Assembly (NCBI GenBank): GCA_014529385.2
Contig: CM043956.1
Location: forward strand, 85,549,721 to 85,613,720
Direction of reading: 5' to 3'
Source of the DNA: Adiantum capillus-veneris
Taxonomy: Eukaryota > Streptophyta > Polypodiopsida > Polypodiales > Pteridaceae
DNA: 64,000 nt
In this document: in pieces, positions 1 through 11,385 of the stretch
Numbering within the stretch: position 1 is the first letter of the stretch
Layout of the letters: each line of letters begins with the position of its first letter
The notes under the pieces: model-generated
Databases searched by the model: none
Told to the model about the DNA's origin: nothing
The model's input: the letters and a program-made list of their open reading frames with translations, nothing else
Translations under genes and position numbers: made by a program

Positions 1-1008
1 TACACTCGATAAGTTCTTGCTATTGCTATTAAAATGTTCATAATTGTGTTCTATATTTATTTAGCATTCTTTTCAAATGAGTCTACCTAAATTTTAAATT
101 ACACACACTCTTTGTGCATTATATTTCCGCTCTTCATGCCAATGGTAAGCAGATATATCACACATTCATGTCGACTTCTCACTGTTAACATGGCATGTCC
201 CCTGTAATTCTATCACTATGATTGTTCCCATTTTGTACAAATTCTCTCCTGAATTATCAATTTTACAATCAATCGACTCCAGATCTTCCGGCTTTTGGCC
301 ATGTAAATTCAGTGTATGATTAGATTGTTGTTAAATTTAACACAAATTTGTTTTTAGTGCTTTGTTTTTTTAGAAAAGTTTTGCAGATAAATCTACATCC
401 AATGTTCTCATATCAAGCCCCAGGTATGACATTGCTTAATGCATTCTGATAATACCCCTCTTGAAACATCATTATAATTATCCCTGATAAGTAAAATTTA
501 TCTATGTATCTTTAGACCTAAAGTAAGATTAACTAAGTCACCACAAGTGCTTATCCCATCTCTTCTCTTGGATCTTCCAAATTTCCCCACTCTTCACCAC
601 ATATCCTTATGGGCGAATCCTCTAGTTAATAGTGGTTTGATAAATTAATGTTTATTACATTTGATTTCTTTAAAGTGAGTCTTTTGCATATATTCTCACA
701 CCCCTACAAATACCCAAGCACCTTTGCAACAGGCAAGAATTTTTTTTCAAATGCTTTAAGACGACAAAACTTCCTTACTTGTTTACATGTTGAAAAATCC
801 ATTGTTTCTAATGTCATAGGTTCTACTTTCTTTGATTGGACTCTTATTGAGATGACTTGTCATTCACTACTTACATGAGCTCAGTTGGTGTGCAATGGTC
901 GCTAAGATTTGATACATGCTTTCACATTCCACTCTATTCCAATTTCATATCAAATAGGTCATTTATTTTTCACTTTTTATGCCTAGCCTAGTCCATTGGT
1001 CACATGCA
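1..1008. other. AT-rich intergenic sequence, no gene seen
   Basis: Only short, compositionally random open frames occur here, such as a 76-codon one at 648-878 with no recognisable motif. I see no LTR, terminal inverted repeat, RNA gene or tandem array. Confidence 0.6.
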
Positions 1009-1210
1009 CACAGATTTGCCGATTTAGGCAGTGTGTCAATGCTCATCTAGTGCAGATTCGCCGATTTATGCAGCACCACAACAAACTACAGATTCACGCT
1101 TTTTGAACTTATATCAAATGCAGATTCGTTGATTTAGGCAGCATTAGTGCAGATTCGCCGATTTAGGCAGCACGTCATATTGGTGTAGATTCGCCGATTT
1201 AGGCAACACC
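1009..1210 (+). repeat. Five interspersed copies of a GATTCGCCGATTTAGGCAGC motif
   Basis: The motif CAGATTYGCCGATTTAGGCA recurs with small changes near 1010-1033, 1052-1078, 1119-1143, 1149-1174 and 1184-1210, with a partial copy near 1088. The unrelated gaps between copies vary from about 5 to 45 bases, so this is not a simple tandem array. Copies differ at one to three positions. Function is unknown; a decayed minisatellite or a cluster of protein-binding sites are both possible. Confidence 0.7.
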
Positions 1211-2751
1211 AATCACAAAATCATGGTGCAATGGTTGGCCACCATTGTAACCGGTACGATTTTGTTACCCGGGTACATAATGAAAGTGATTTGGATTTGG
1301 ATTTATGCTGTGGAATTAGAATTGGATTGGGATTTGGTATTTGGTGATTATTATGGCAGTGTTTATGTGATGAGACTTGACCTTATGAGATCAATGATGA
1401 GTGTGACTAATGATATCCTGATTCATCAGGGTATGACATATACTACTTATTCTAGTGGTATGGGACACTAGAATAGATAGTATGTGGATGACGGTAGGCA
1501 TAAGCTAATGTTGTTTAGTTTCATAAATTTTTCTTTTATTATGTGATGTTTTTGACACAACATACTAATCACTGTTTTTGACAGGTATTGTTTGCAGATT
1601 TTTATCTTCGCAATTGAGGACAATTGCTTTCCAATGGAGAGGTATGTTATGGAATTGATATCTTATTATTTATTGCAGTTGTGACACGTGGAAAAGGATT
1701 GACTGAGCTAAGCTATTGCAAAAGAATATCATATTTTATACACATTTTATTATTCAAGTGCTCTTTATGAGCTTTGGCCATTTATGACTGGCCGGCCAGT
1801 TTGTTTTTACTTTGACCATTCAAGAATCTATAAATTAAATATGTGCAAGAGGAAAATGGTCACTCTTGCACGGGGGGAGATTGCACCCAGTGTCTGTGTT
1901 GCTCTTCTCATCTCTCCTCTCTTCTCTCTCGCCGTGCCGGCATAGCACTCTGCTTTAGGAGGTGCGCCTGCACGTGCTCTCTCAATATCTCTTGCTCTCA
2001 GTCTCTCTGTGTTCGTGTATCTTGCGATCATGCGACCACGTGATTGTGCTAGGTATGCCAATTAGTCTGTTTTATGCTGTTTATTGTGTTATTTCGAGTA
2101 TTTTGCAGGGAGCCATGACTTATGTATGTAGCACCCTTGGACTATTGCAGATCCATTGGACGCAAGGGAAGGGACTCGTGTGTTTGAGGTCCATGTTTGG
2201 GTGTAGGGGAAGGGACTCGTGTGTGCAGAGGTGTTTTAGTTTCAATCATCGGAGCTGTGTGCAGTGCTGTGTCGTTTTCAAAGCTGTGTGTAGAGCTGTT
2301 TCGATTTTAGAGCTGTGTCATTTTGAAAGCTCGGTGTAGAGTTGTGTCAGTGCGCCCCTCGTGTTGCAACTTGCTGCACTTGTGCTGTCCCATTTTTTGA
2401 CATCATGGTGATGCAGTCACAGCTTTCAAATGCATGGAATAGCACGCAATGAGGCCTTGAAGCCGACACAGGCTACAGCAAGTTGAACATAAAGTTTACA
2501 TTGAGGCTAAACATTAAAGCAATCCCAAATGGAATAGTGAAGCCTTACACAAAATCAATCCGAAGGGATCCGCATCCTTGGACTGTGTGCATTAGAGTAC
2601 CATGAGAAAGACATGGCTATGAGAGGCGTACCTACCATGTGAGCGGCACGATGACTGACGTGGACGACAGGACGAGGCCGAAAGGCAGTGTGACGACCTA
2701 GGAGGATCTTGGGAGCAGAGCAATCTGGCATAGCTTCTCCACTTCTCCAAC
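1211..2751. other. Intergenic sequence, no supported gene
   Basis: Short open frames exist (for example 1223-1471) but show no family resemblance and no coding-like composition. Around 2160-2340 there are short imperfect repeats (GAAGGGACTCGTGTGT twice, and several GCTGTGTR copies) that look like local slippage. Nothing else is supported. Confidence 0.5.
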
Positions 2752-2757
2752 ACTCTC

Positions 2758-2827
<70 letters not shown>
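2752..2827. repeat. (CT)n microsatellite
   Basis: An almost pure CT dinucleotide run of about 36 units. It creates spurious Arg-Glu or Ser-Leu open frames on both strands. Confidence 0.95.
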
Positions 2828-2829
<2 letters not shown>

Positions 2830-3500
2830 ATAGCCATAGAGGTGTATATTGGAATTTTTAAAATCTCAAGATATACTAGAAGATCTTATTTTGGCAATCA
2901 AAAAAGATAATATAATAAAACCTCAATAATAAGAGAATCCTCTTCAAAAGATATTCTGCTCTCGAAATTGAAGAAACGTTCTTTACTCGTCATTTTGAGA
3001 AATTCGAGTCTTCAATGTGATGCATTAATGAGCTGAAAAGGATAAAGGTTTTTGAAATAGTATAAATTTGTTAGTCTTCTTTGAAATATAGCAAAGCATT
3101 GTCATGAGAAATTTCTCTTTAAGAGTATTCTTCACAATGTCTAGGCATATTACTGTTTTTGGCCCTTCTAAATCACAGAAAAGCGCTTGTCATTATATAT
3201 GATAAAAGATATATTGAACTTTCCACTGCTAGTATTAGAAGTATTTTTACATTGGTACATTAATGTTTAGCCTTCATCCATTGACCCTATCCGGTGAGCA
3301 GGTGAAGATAGAGGTGATTGCAAAACAAGCACTGGGCAAGAAGGGTATTTGCTTGATCATGAATACTGTCATCTCTACAAATTTCTTTGCACCGGTAGCT
3401 TTGAGGCTCCTATCCCTTTAGATTAAAATCTAGATGAACCCTCAAAACCTATCACAAGTGTAATAGAAATGATCCGTGCATTTCCTAGACAGAGTTGATT
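2828..3500. other. AT-rich stretch upstream of the MULE pseudogene
   Basis: No readable coding sequence is seen. It probably holds the 5' part or upstream end of the MULE-like element that follows, but I could not identify a terminal inverted repeat. Confidence 0.4.
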
Positions 3501-3504
3501 GTTT

Positions 3505-6500
3505 CACTCCCTTAATCAAATCAGAGAGTTTGTCAAAGTAAATGAGCTGCCTACTTATTACAATGGATATGTGGCATTTAAGCTTCCAGATGTAGGTGAC
3601 TCTTCTGGAATGACAAGAATGGAACAATGACATGATAGTCAAATCTGGACAGAGTACGTCACTTGTAGTTTGGATTCAATTATGGGTGTTGTGTGATTCA
3701 GCAGATGTATAGGACATCTCAGATGTGTTAATGTGGAATTCTCATACTACACGGGTTTCAAGATAAGTAATGAAGCTCATTCTTGGAAAGACCGATTATT
3801 AAAATCTCCACCATGTGGACTAGTATTCCAAGAATACGGCACTTTGAGTTGTATGCATTGCTCTCAAGTACCAGAGTGTGTTGCTATTTGTCCTGTCGTG
3901 ATCTACTACTACTTGCCAAGAGATAAATTGAATTCCACAAGGTGTGTTATTCATTTAGGGGAGCACAAACATCCTTGTAGACAAGGGAAATGTAGAGCTT
4001 CAGTGATTGAAATTGATGCACTGATGAAGAAACGTGCTACTATTGAGCCATTCACAATTGCAAAGCAATCAGAGTGCATGACAACACAGGACATTATTAT
4101 GGATAAATTAGTTGTGGAAGGTGACCCTGTCTCAGATTCCTTGGGTGATGATGAGTTTGCTTCCTTCTTGGATACAATTACTCCATTGTCCAATAAACGA
4201 AGGACTGAAAGAACATTGGAGATTGCAAAAAAATCAAAGAGCATTACCGCAAAAGGTTTGGAGGTTGTTCTTGAGCTTAAGAGTAAAAGTAGGTATCCTT
4301 ACATTCAAAGCATTAGGCAAAATTTGGACTCACAAAGGGGCCCTTTAAGGAGTTTGACTTTACCTCTCTCTACCAAAACGGGCGCATGGATAAATATTTT
4401 CAAATAAACTCCAAACTTGGCGGAGGTTTGACAGTTAGAATGTCCTCTTCAAGCTCTATCTACTGATATATAGCACGCCATAAGATTCCTCATATTTTAG
4501 AAGATTCTTTTTTTGATTCACCTATGATGTGACAACTCTGTCGGAATCTAAGTGAATCAAAAAAGAATCTTTTAAAATATGAGGAATCTCATGGTGTGCT
4601 ATATATCAGTAGATAGAGCTTGAAGAGGACATTCTAACTGTCAAACCTCCGTCAACTTTGGAGTTTGTTTGCAAAAATTTATCCATGCACCCATTTTGGT
4701 AAAGAGAGGTAAAGTCAAACTCCTTAAAGGGCCCCTTTGTGAGTCCAAATTTTGCCTAATGTGTACTATTTCCAGGACAACTTGGGAAAGATCAACATCC
4801 ACATGTTTTCAAGAGGTCAATGAAAGGTCCTGGAAGTGGGGCTGACTGGGTTAATCGAATGACACTAGGTGGAAGCCTTGACAATATGTGGATCCATTTT
4901 GATCACTTTCATTGTGTAAATGGATGGCCAACAATGTCTACACATGTGTACGCCCCATTTTTTCGTGAATCAATGACCATTGCTACTTGTGAATTTGTTG
5001 TAGAGAATAAGTTTTCTCAAATTGAATTTTGGAAAATGCTTAATAAGGTTGTTGAGGATGTAGGCTTTGAAAAGACGGAGTTAAGAGGCTTTATGGCTCA
5101 TGAAGCAAATGCTAACTGGATTGCAGTCCATACATTGTGTTTTGTAGGTGCAAAAAAAGTCACACCTGGTAAAGAAATATCTTGTGCTTTCAGTGGGAGC
5201 AATCCATGATACGACACACAACCAACTGTATACATCCTTCTTCTCAAGAAGAGCACAAAATTTTATGCCGCAAGTGGAGAAATGCCCCTTCGGAGAATCA
5301 AGCTGACATTTGCAAAGGGGCACTACATTGATTTTGGACCACTGGTCATGCAATTCATGATGAGACTCCTTGTTTGGAAATATGGTTGGCTTGGTGGGAT
5401 GTTAGAGTTTTTCATTGGGGTGGCAGATTTGTGTCCCAAGATGAGTCCGGTATGTTTGTGACTAATACAAATCTTTCAGAGACAAATCATGCAAGCATGC
5501 GATCATTTATTGGATATAAGGAAAATCTCAACTTGTATGAGGAAGCTGGTGTGGACATGGCCATGATAGTGCTACAAAGTATAAAGTATAATGCATATCT
5601 TAAAGGTGTTCGTACCTTTATGGGTCGAGGCTTGGCAAAATTGGCGGAGTGCTTCATACATCGTACTTTTGGTGTATCAACCGCGAAAAACTACCTAATT
5701 ATGCTAATGGTTCTATGGAGGAAATGGGTTTCAATAGTCCTGAAATGAATAGAATTCCCACAAGAGAAAAGAGCATTAGGAAAAAAAGACCTATATTTGT
5801 TGATGCAGGGCAACTTGATGAGGACATGTACATCCACATGCCATAATTTGTCACAAAAACTATGGGCGTTGGTGGTTCTCGTCAAAAAACAGATGGAGCT
5901 CGTGATGTGACCAATTCTTGGCCTGAGATGATAGTTACGAAGAGCGTGTGGGTAATCAGAGGAACAGAGCCAGGGTCCAAGGTCACATGCTTTGGAGTAG
6001 TTGGTGGACAAGGTAATCAATGCGGTCGATTCATAAATGAGGATTCTTGTAATATTAGAAATGGAACACCAACCCCTTTCTTTTGGGGACGTCGACAATA
6101 CCCGGCTCCAACTCAAATGCAGGTGGAGATAGAGAAGGTTATATTTGGTTTTGCAATACCAGTAATGTGCACACATGGAATGTTCATGAGATGTTTGTGG
6201 GACTTTTTGGACCGGCTCCCGGAGTATGGCCTGTGGTGGAGGGAATATCATGGAGTTTACACGAAGTAAAGCATCTTCAATCTAGTGGATTTGTGCTTCA
6301 TGACACTATAGAGGGTGTAAAAAATGACAAGTGCGATCGAGCTCCAAGACACGTACTAAGTGCTTTTTGCCCAAAATATGGAGAGGGCAAGGTTGTTAAG
6401 TGGAGGTCCAAGTTGACTAAAGAGTTCAAATGCAGAATTGACCTCAGAAGGACCATGTCAATAGAACTAGTCAGAGAAGTAGTGATTGTTTGTAGGAGTC

Positions 6501-6771
6501 ACATGTATTGTACATTAATACGGATGGGTCATTGGAAAAAGGGGTGTCTTATTCTGTCACGCTGTCTGATTTCCCGTGATGCACATGTGAGGATTTTTAG
6601 AAGCGAAAGAGTAAGAAGCTTGGATATATACCATGCAAGCATATATATTTTTTGTTTCTTCAGGTGCTGGGGTTAGATGCAAGGGCCCATGAGTTTATCC
6701 ATCAAGCACCTTTGACCAAAGTGGAACTCTTTGAGGCTTTGGGGGGTGCACGAGTAAATATCCAAAACTAA
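3505..6771 (+). pseudogene. Decayed MULE-like transposase gene
   Basis: A DNA transposase of the Mutator-like (MULE/FAR1-related) type that would cut and paste the element in the nucleus. Pieces are readable in order. The N-terminal part (3505-4310) contains the cluster GYVAFKLP, WKDRLLKSPPCGL and YYLPRDK, then HLGEHKHP plus GKCR, which looks like a FLYWCH/WRKY-GCM1-type zinc ligand set. A catalytic-core stretch (4763-5690) contains GPGSGADWVNRM, HFHCVNGWPTMS, ANANWIAVHT and WLAWWDVRVFHWGG. The C-terminal part is in other frames: YSVTLSDFP, an in-frame TGA, then CTCEDF, a SWIM-type CxC zinc motif; then HEFIHQAP and a stop at 6769-6771. Breaks include TGA at 3628 and 3694, several frameshifts (near 5215, 5690, 6080 and 6560), and the MITE at 4311-4761. 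I recognise the family from seed-free plants. The locus is dead; element ends were not found. Confidence 0.8.
4311..4761. mobile_element. 451-bp foldback MITE with 210-bp arms
   Basis: Positions 4311-4521 and 4552-4761 are reverse complements, about 95% identical (roughly 11 substitutions and one 1-base gap by eye), separated by a 30-base loop. The element begins CATTAGGCAAAATTTGGACT and ends with its complement. It interrupts the MULE-like ORF: codon bases AG at 4309-4310 plus T at 4762 rejoin into AGT, and the protein continues in frame (YPYIQS then VLFPGQ). No target-site duplication is visible. The terminal sequence matches the ends of the 9.6-kb transposon at 38677-48292 (CATTAGG, A-run, TGGACTC), so it is most likely a miniature non-autonomous member of that family. 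A transcript would fold into one long hairpin. Confidence 0.9.
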
Positions 6772-7340
6772 GGAATAAGAAGGGTGTTGCAATTTTGATG
6801 TTTGTTAGTGCAAGCTGTTTTATGATACTTTTAATAGTTGTTATTTTTGTCAAGGGATTACAAGGTAATACTATGTACCGAATGGTGAGTTTCGTGTTAT
6901 ATCTTCTTTTCAATGTTTTAAGGAACCTCTGTCAAATTTTCATTAATATTTTCTTGTGAGATGGACCAAATTAGTGCTGATTTGAGGTGGTTTCTCTCTT
7001 TCAACATTTTGGGGTGATCATATATGTAAATGTGCTCAACATTGCCTGGCTCGACATTTAGTACAATAAAAGCAGAATGTAATTGAACTCATTGTAAAAA
7101 AAAATTATCTGAGGGTGTTGCTTCCATAAAGTTTGGTGTTTAGGGGCACCTTTATATGTCAATGTGCTGAGAGTTGCCTAAGTCAACTGATTTCATATTA
7201 TATCATCAGAACATTGTGAGAATTATCCATCAACATTTTTGTCTAAGGAAGCTCCAATTATTGTTGATTTCAAGTAGTTCCTTGTTTTTTATGTTTTGGG
7301 ATGATCAAAGAAGTGAAATTGCTCAACATTGCCTAAATCA
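6772..7340. repeat. Diverged tandem copies downstream of the MULE pseudogene
   Basis: Three loosely similar segments (about 6975-7060, 7125-7200 and 7260-7350) share the order 'GATTTSARGTRGTT, TTTTGGGRTGATC, GTGCTCAACATTGCCT, RTCAACTSATTT'. They are too diverged to define a unit precisely. No coding sequence is seen. It may be the 3' non-coding end of the MULE element. Confidence 0.4.
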
Positions 7341-7346
7341 ACTCAT

Positions 7347-9620
7347 TTAATGTGTCAGATTGTTTAGAAATGATTTTTGTATGAGCTTGCTCAAAAATAG
7401 ATTGCTCAGAGATATTTTCTCGTATTTTGGGATTTCTCTAAATTCAGCAACGTGTCTCTCATTTGGTCTAGTGATCAGCAAATCATCTACATAAAGAACC
7501 ACAATGAGAAGTACATCACCCTCACGCTTTACATACAATGTTCTTTCTGTTGGACTCTTACGAATGCCTCGTTTGACCAAATAAGTGTGAGCCTTCTCAT
7601 ACCAAGCATGAGGAGATTTCCTCAACCCATACAAAGCTTTGTTACATTTTTACACCTTATCCTCTTGTCCTTTCTTGAAAAAACTGCGAGGCTGCGTTAC
7701 ATAGACTTCCTCAAATATGTCACCATTCAAGAAAGCAGTAACAATGTCTGACTGATGTACATCCCAACCAAAATGAGTTGCCAATGCACATAGAAAACGC
7801 ACGGTAATCATACAACAAGTGGGAGCAAAAGTCTCTTCATAATCTATGCCTTTTTTATTTGCATAACCCTTCGCAATAAGTTGAGCCTTATAGCGATCAA
7901 TCTCACCATCCAGCCTATGTTTCAACTTGTAAACCCACTTCATACCAATGGCCTTTTTGCCAGGAGGCAAATCACATAAAGCCATGTGTCATTTTCTATA
8001 AGTGGATCATATTTTGATTTCGTGGTAGCCATCCAATTTTTGGAACTCTGTGCTTCATCAAAACACAAAATCTCCTCAACATCATGTAAGCTAGGCACAG
8101 CCAAAGCATAACAATCTGATGCATGAGATGCATGGTGAGAACCTGAACGAGTACGACTAGCCAAAGGTGCATCCAATTTACTATCACACAAAGTATGCAC
8201 CAGCCATTTAGGCATACCTCTAGCTTGCTCATTCTCAGCCCTTTCCTCATCAAGTACATCATGTACATCAGGCTAATCTATAACATTTTTAAGAAACCTC
8301 CATAGGCTGTACATTTGCCTCATTGGAATTTACATTCGTACTTCCATCATTGAAAAGAGGTAACAAAGTGTTATAAATGTCATGTGAGCTTACATTACTG
8401 TCTCTAGTACATGACAGCAAGGGCTAAACAGAATCTTCCACAAACACAACATCCCGTGAAACCAGAATACGCTTTGTTTGTGGATGATACAACTTGTAAC
8501 CTTTGCTTTTAGCACTATAACCAACAAAAATACATTGGACAGCCTTATCATCCAATTTTGCGTTGTGTTTGTGGAACCAAAGCATATGTCAAACAGCCAA
8601 AAACACGCATGTGCTCAATAGAAAGCTTTCTATCATGCCATGCTTCATATAGAGTAATAGACTGCAAATATTTTCTAGGACACTATTTAGTACATAAGTG
8701 ACACACATGATGCCCTCAAGCCAAAAAGAATGCGGAAAATCCAGACTTTTGACCATACATCATGCCATTTTTGTAAGTGCCTTGTTTTTCCTCTCAGCAA
8801 CACCATTTTGATGAGGCGTATAAGGCACTGTACATTGGTGTTTTATCCCACGACTAGCCAAAAATGCATTAAATTCATGAGACATATACTCCCCCCCGCT
8901 CGATCGAAACACAAGGTGCCCATAGTACATTTTGAGACATTTTCAGCCATAGCCAAAAATTGTTTGAAGCACATAAATACTTTGGCCTTCGCTTTAAGCA
9001 AAAATACCCATGCATGCCTAGAATAATCATCGATAAAAGTCATGAAGTAAAGGTAATTGCCCAAGGATGGAGTTTGCATGGGCCCACAAACATCACTATG
9101 CACAAGCTGCAACCTATGGCCCTAACTGAACCATCCTTTGGAAACTTAGAACACTGCATCTTACCCAAAATACAGCCTTCACAAACGTATTTGATAGTTG
9201 CTTCAAGATGTGGCAAAGAAGTAACCATATTAGATTTTTGCAAACGCAGCAAACTGGCAAAATTCAGATGACCAAAACGTCTATGCCAAAGTTTTGCATC
9301 TGAAATAGCCTTTGAATCCAAAACTTCTTTTGGCAAATTTTGCCCACACTTTTCATACAAAGTGAGCTTATACAGCCCATAGTATAAAATTTCTAACTGC
9401 AACAATTTCATCACCAAAACTGAGATCATGTACTGTACATCTGTTATCCACAAATTTGACTACAAAACCAAGTCTAGCAAGTGCAGATAGAGACAAAAGA
9501 TTCTTCTTGATCCCAGGTACATAAAGTGCAACAACGAGTGTGAAAGAACTGCCATTTGGAACAGTAAAGCACAATATTTCCAACTCCCTAAACCGGATAA
9601 GAGGCATTATTGGCACAAAT
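7347..9620 (-). pseudogene. pol: copia-B protease/integrase/reverse transcriptase remnant
   Basis: Pieces of a copia Pol polyprotein, decoded on the minus strand. Near 9616-9370 is the post-protease segment with ALYVPGIKKNLLS. 9453-9170 is the pre-integrase domain with LWHRRFGHLN and CEGCILGK (HHCC zinc finger). 9112-8930 is the integrase core start with HSDVCGPM and FIDDYSRHAWVF. Further integrase text with an NGVAERKNK-like segment runs down to about 8700. 8215-7985 leads into the reverse transcriptase. 7985-7347 has MKWVYKLKHR, FAPTCCMITVR, DVHQSDIVTAFLNGD, ALYGLRKSPHAW and LYVDDLLI (catalytic YVDD). A TAA near 7647 and several frameshifts interrupt it. The end at 7345 is a truncation, since no RNase H follows. 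Confidence 0.85.
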
Positions 9621-9628
9621 ATCTGAAC

Positions 9629-10799
9629 TCACATGAGGGATAGACTCAAGAGAGGTGAACAAATCACGATGTGAGGTAATGTGCTTTGTACCACCACTAT
9701 CAAAATACCACACATGTGAATCTGCAGCAAAACTGACATGCATGCATCATGGACAAGAGGATTATAGGTACACTCTACACTAAAAGCCCATTGTGCATCA
9801 ACATCAACATCACACTCTCCTTTCATAGAAGACTCAACAATAGCTACATTTGTAGTGGAACCAACATTTGCAGTGGAACCACCCTCTTTCTTCTTAGCCT
9901 CTTTGGCCTTCAAATTAGGATACTACTTCATCAAGTAATCATTAGCTTTACAATAATGGCAACGCACCTTTTTTTTCCCTTATCACCAAAATTTCCCATC
10001 AAATTATTGCCAGCAGAAGCATTAGGAACAGGTGATAATTTTCCACTCACAAAAGAACCATAAGAAGTGGTTGTATTGCCGCTACCACCCTTTTTTTCAA
10101 CAGCAATAAAAGCCTGTTCAATTACACACTGTCTAGTCCTGTTTTTTATGGAAAGTGACTCTTGCAACAGCAATGTGCATAATGCATTAAACTTGACAAC
10201 TTCAAGATTTCATTGGGTCATGAGTCTCCAAGTACTAGCAAAAGTCTGGTAAGAGTCTGCCAAGGCATCAAGAATAGTCTGCATAAGGGAATTGTCTGAA
10301 ATGACTTCACCTACAAAAATAATTTGCTTATTGATATCCTTGACACCAACAAAGAAAGTGTCCATATCATTTTCTTCATGCATAATCTTCGACTCCAGCT
10401 CTTTACGTAGCAATGCAATTTTTGCCTCATTGCGGCTTGCATAAAGACCAGCTAGAATATCCCAAGCTATTTTGCAAATTTTGTTGAGCGAATGTGAGGA
10501 GTAATGGTGTGCATCACAGACAACACAATCAACTCATGAGCCTACATATCCTTTACATCCCAATTAGCTTGTTTTGCCGTAGGCAAAACAACTCTAACAG
10601 TAGCAATTCTTGCAGTAAGACCTGCAACATTGCCTACATCCTCAAAACTAGGACATACATCAATGCCTTGCAGAATATTCTAGACACCCTTTGAAACAAG
10701 AACACGTTGCATCATGTAAGCCCACATAGGGTAATTCTCCCCATCCAATATGTCCTCAGCAGCAAATATCTTGAACACATCTGTGTTGTTGTCAGCCAT
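9629..10799 (-). pseudogene. gag: copia-B Gag remnant with protease start
   Basis: The minus-strand ATG at 10799-10797 opens MADNNTDVFKIFAAEDILDG, typical of copia UBN2-type Gag (capsid), then hits stops within 50 codons. 10413-10210 keeps the mid-Gag part (KELESKIMHEEN, ILDALADSYQTF). 10173-9900 holds a zinc-knuckle-like CHYCK stretch and a Gly/Ser linker. Near 9720-9640 a degraded active-site region (WYFDSGG-like) precedes HITSHRDLF, marking the protease. Multiple frameshifts and stops exclude function. Confidence 0.75.
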
Positions 10800-11148
10800 G
10801 GTAAATGATGCACATGATGTAAAAATTTCCTAAAAAGAGGAGAAACAAAGAGGGAACAACACGTGCTCTATATTAGAAACCGTAGAAGATTGTAAGGGAC
10901 CTGTTATGCAGAAAACGACATTGACAAAAATTTTGCACAAAATGAAAAAATAGCAGGTGCAGTACTGCATGTAGTGGAAACGAAGGCCGAAATGAGCCCG
11001 AATCAAAAACCCGAGCAGACTAAGCTCTTTAAGCTTACGTGGAATTTCTGTTGACCTACGAACACTCGCCAAAGCTCACAGAAATTGAAGAAAGTGAGCA
11101 GGCATGTGTTGGAGCTGGTGGCGACTAAGCCCGGGAGGAAGCAACCTA

Positions 11149-11161
11149 CTCTAATACCAAT
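11149..11161 (-). promoter_or_regulatory. copia-B primer binding site
   Basis: Minus-strand ATTGGTATTAGAG directly follows the LTR end. It resembles the copia consensus TGGTATCAGAGC, complementary to initiator methionine tRNA, with C to T at one position. Confidence 0.7.
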
Positions 11162-11385
11162 TGTTGGAATTAGGTTGCAAGAAAACCCACAGAGCTTGGA
11201 GAAGACAAAGGAAGCTCAAGGCACACAATAGAGAGTGTAGTACTTAGTGCTCAATGGAAAGATAGATAGCCATAGAATGATGGGCGTATATACAATGCGC
11301 AGGGGGAAAAACCTCCTAGTGAGTTAAAAAATGCCCCGGTCCTAAGTCTGTTCACACACATCACTTCCACATGTATCTGGTAACA
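11162..11385 (-). repeat. copia-B 5' LTR (224 bp)
   Basis: Begins TGTTGGAATTAG and ends GGTAACA when read on the plus strand, so it has short TGTT/AACA ends. A homologous LTR of 228 bp lies at 30672-30899. A TATA-like TGTATATACG is present on the minus strand near 11285-11297. Both copies are followed by the same ATGAAGTCATGC sequence (unit X), so the LTR and its flank were duplicated together or share one insertion event. Confidence 0.75.

Larger units (their letters stand above)
7345..11385 (-). mobile_element. Truncated Ty1/copia retrotransposon (copia-B)
   Basis: Read on the minus strand, this has a 5' LTR (11385-11162), a tRNA-iMet-like primer site, gag, protease, integrase and reverse transcriptase remnants, then stops abruptly within the reverse transcriptase near 7345. 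RNase H, polypurine tract and 3' LTR are missing. Every coding block is in a different frame from its neighbour, so it is long inactive. A second copy of its leader plus LTR lies at 15378-15554 joined to 30643-30899, split by copia-A. Confidence 0.85.

Noticed and set aside
1009-1210. CRISPR-like array
   Set aside because: Repeats vary in sequence, spacers are unequal, and the genome is a plant nuclear one.
1223-1471. 82-codon open frame
   Set aside because: No motif, no homology that I recognise, and no promoter or splice context; length is within chance for this region.
2592-2837. Arg-Glu repeat frames across (CT)n and (GA)n tracts (also near 34732, 38105, 50922 and 52438-53075)
   Set aside because: Pure products of dinucleotide microsatellites; mirrored on both strands and not gene-like.
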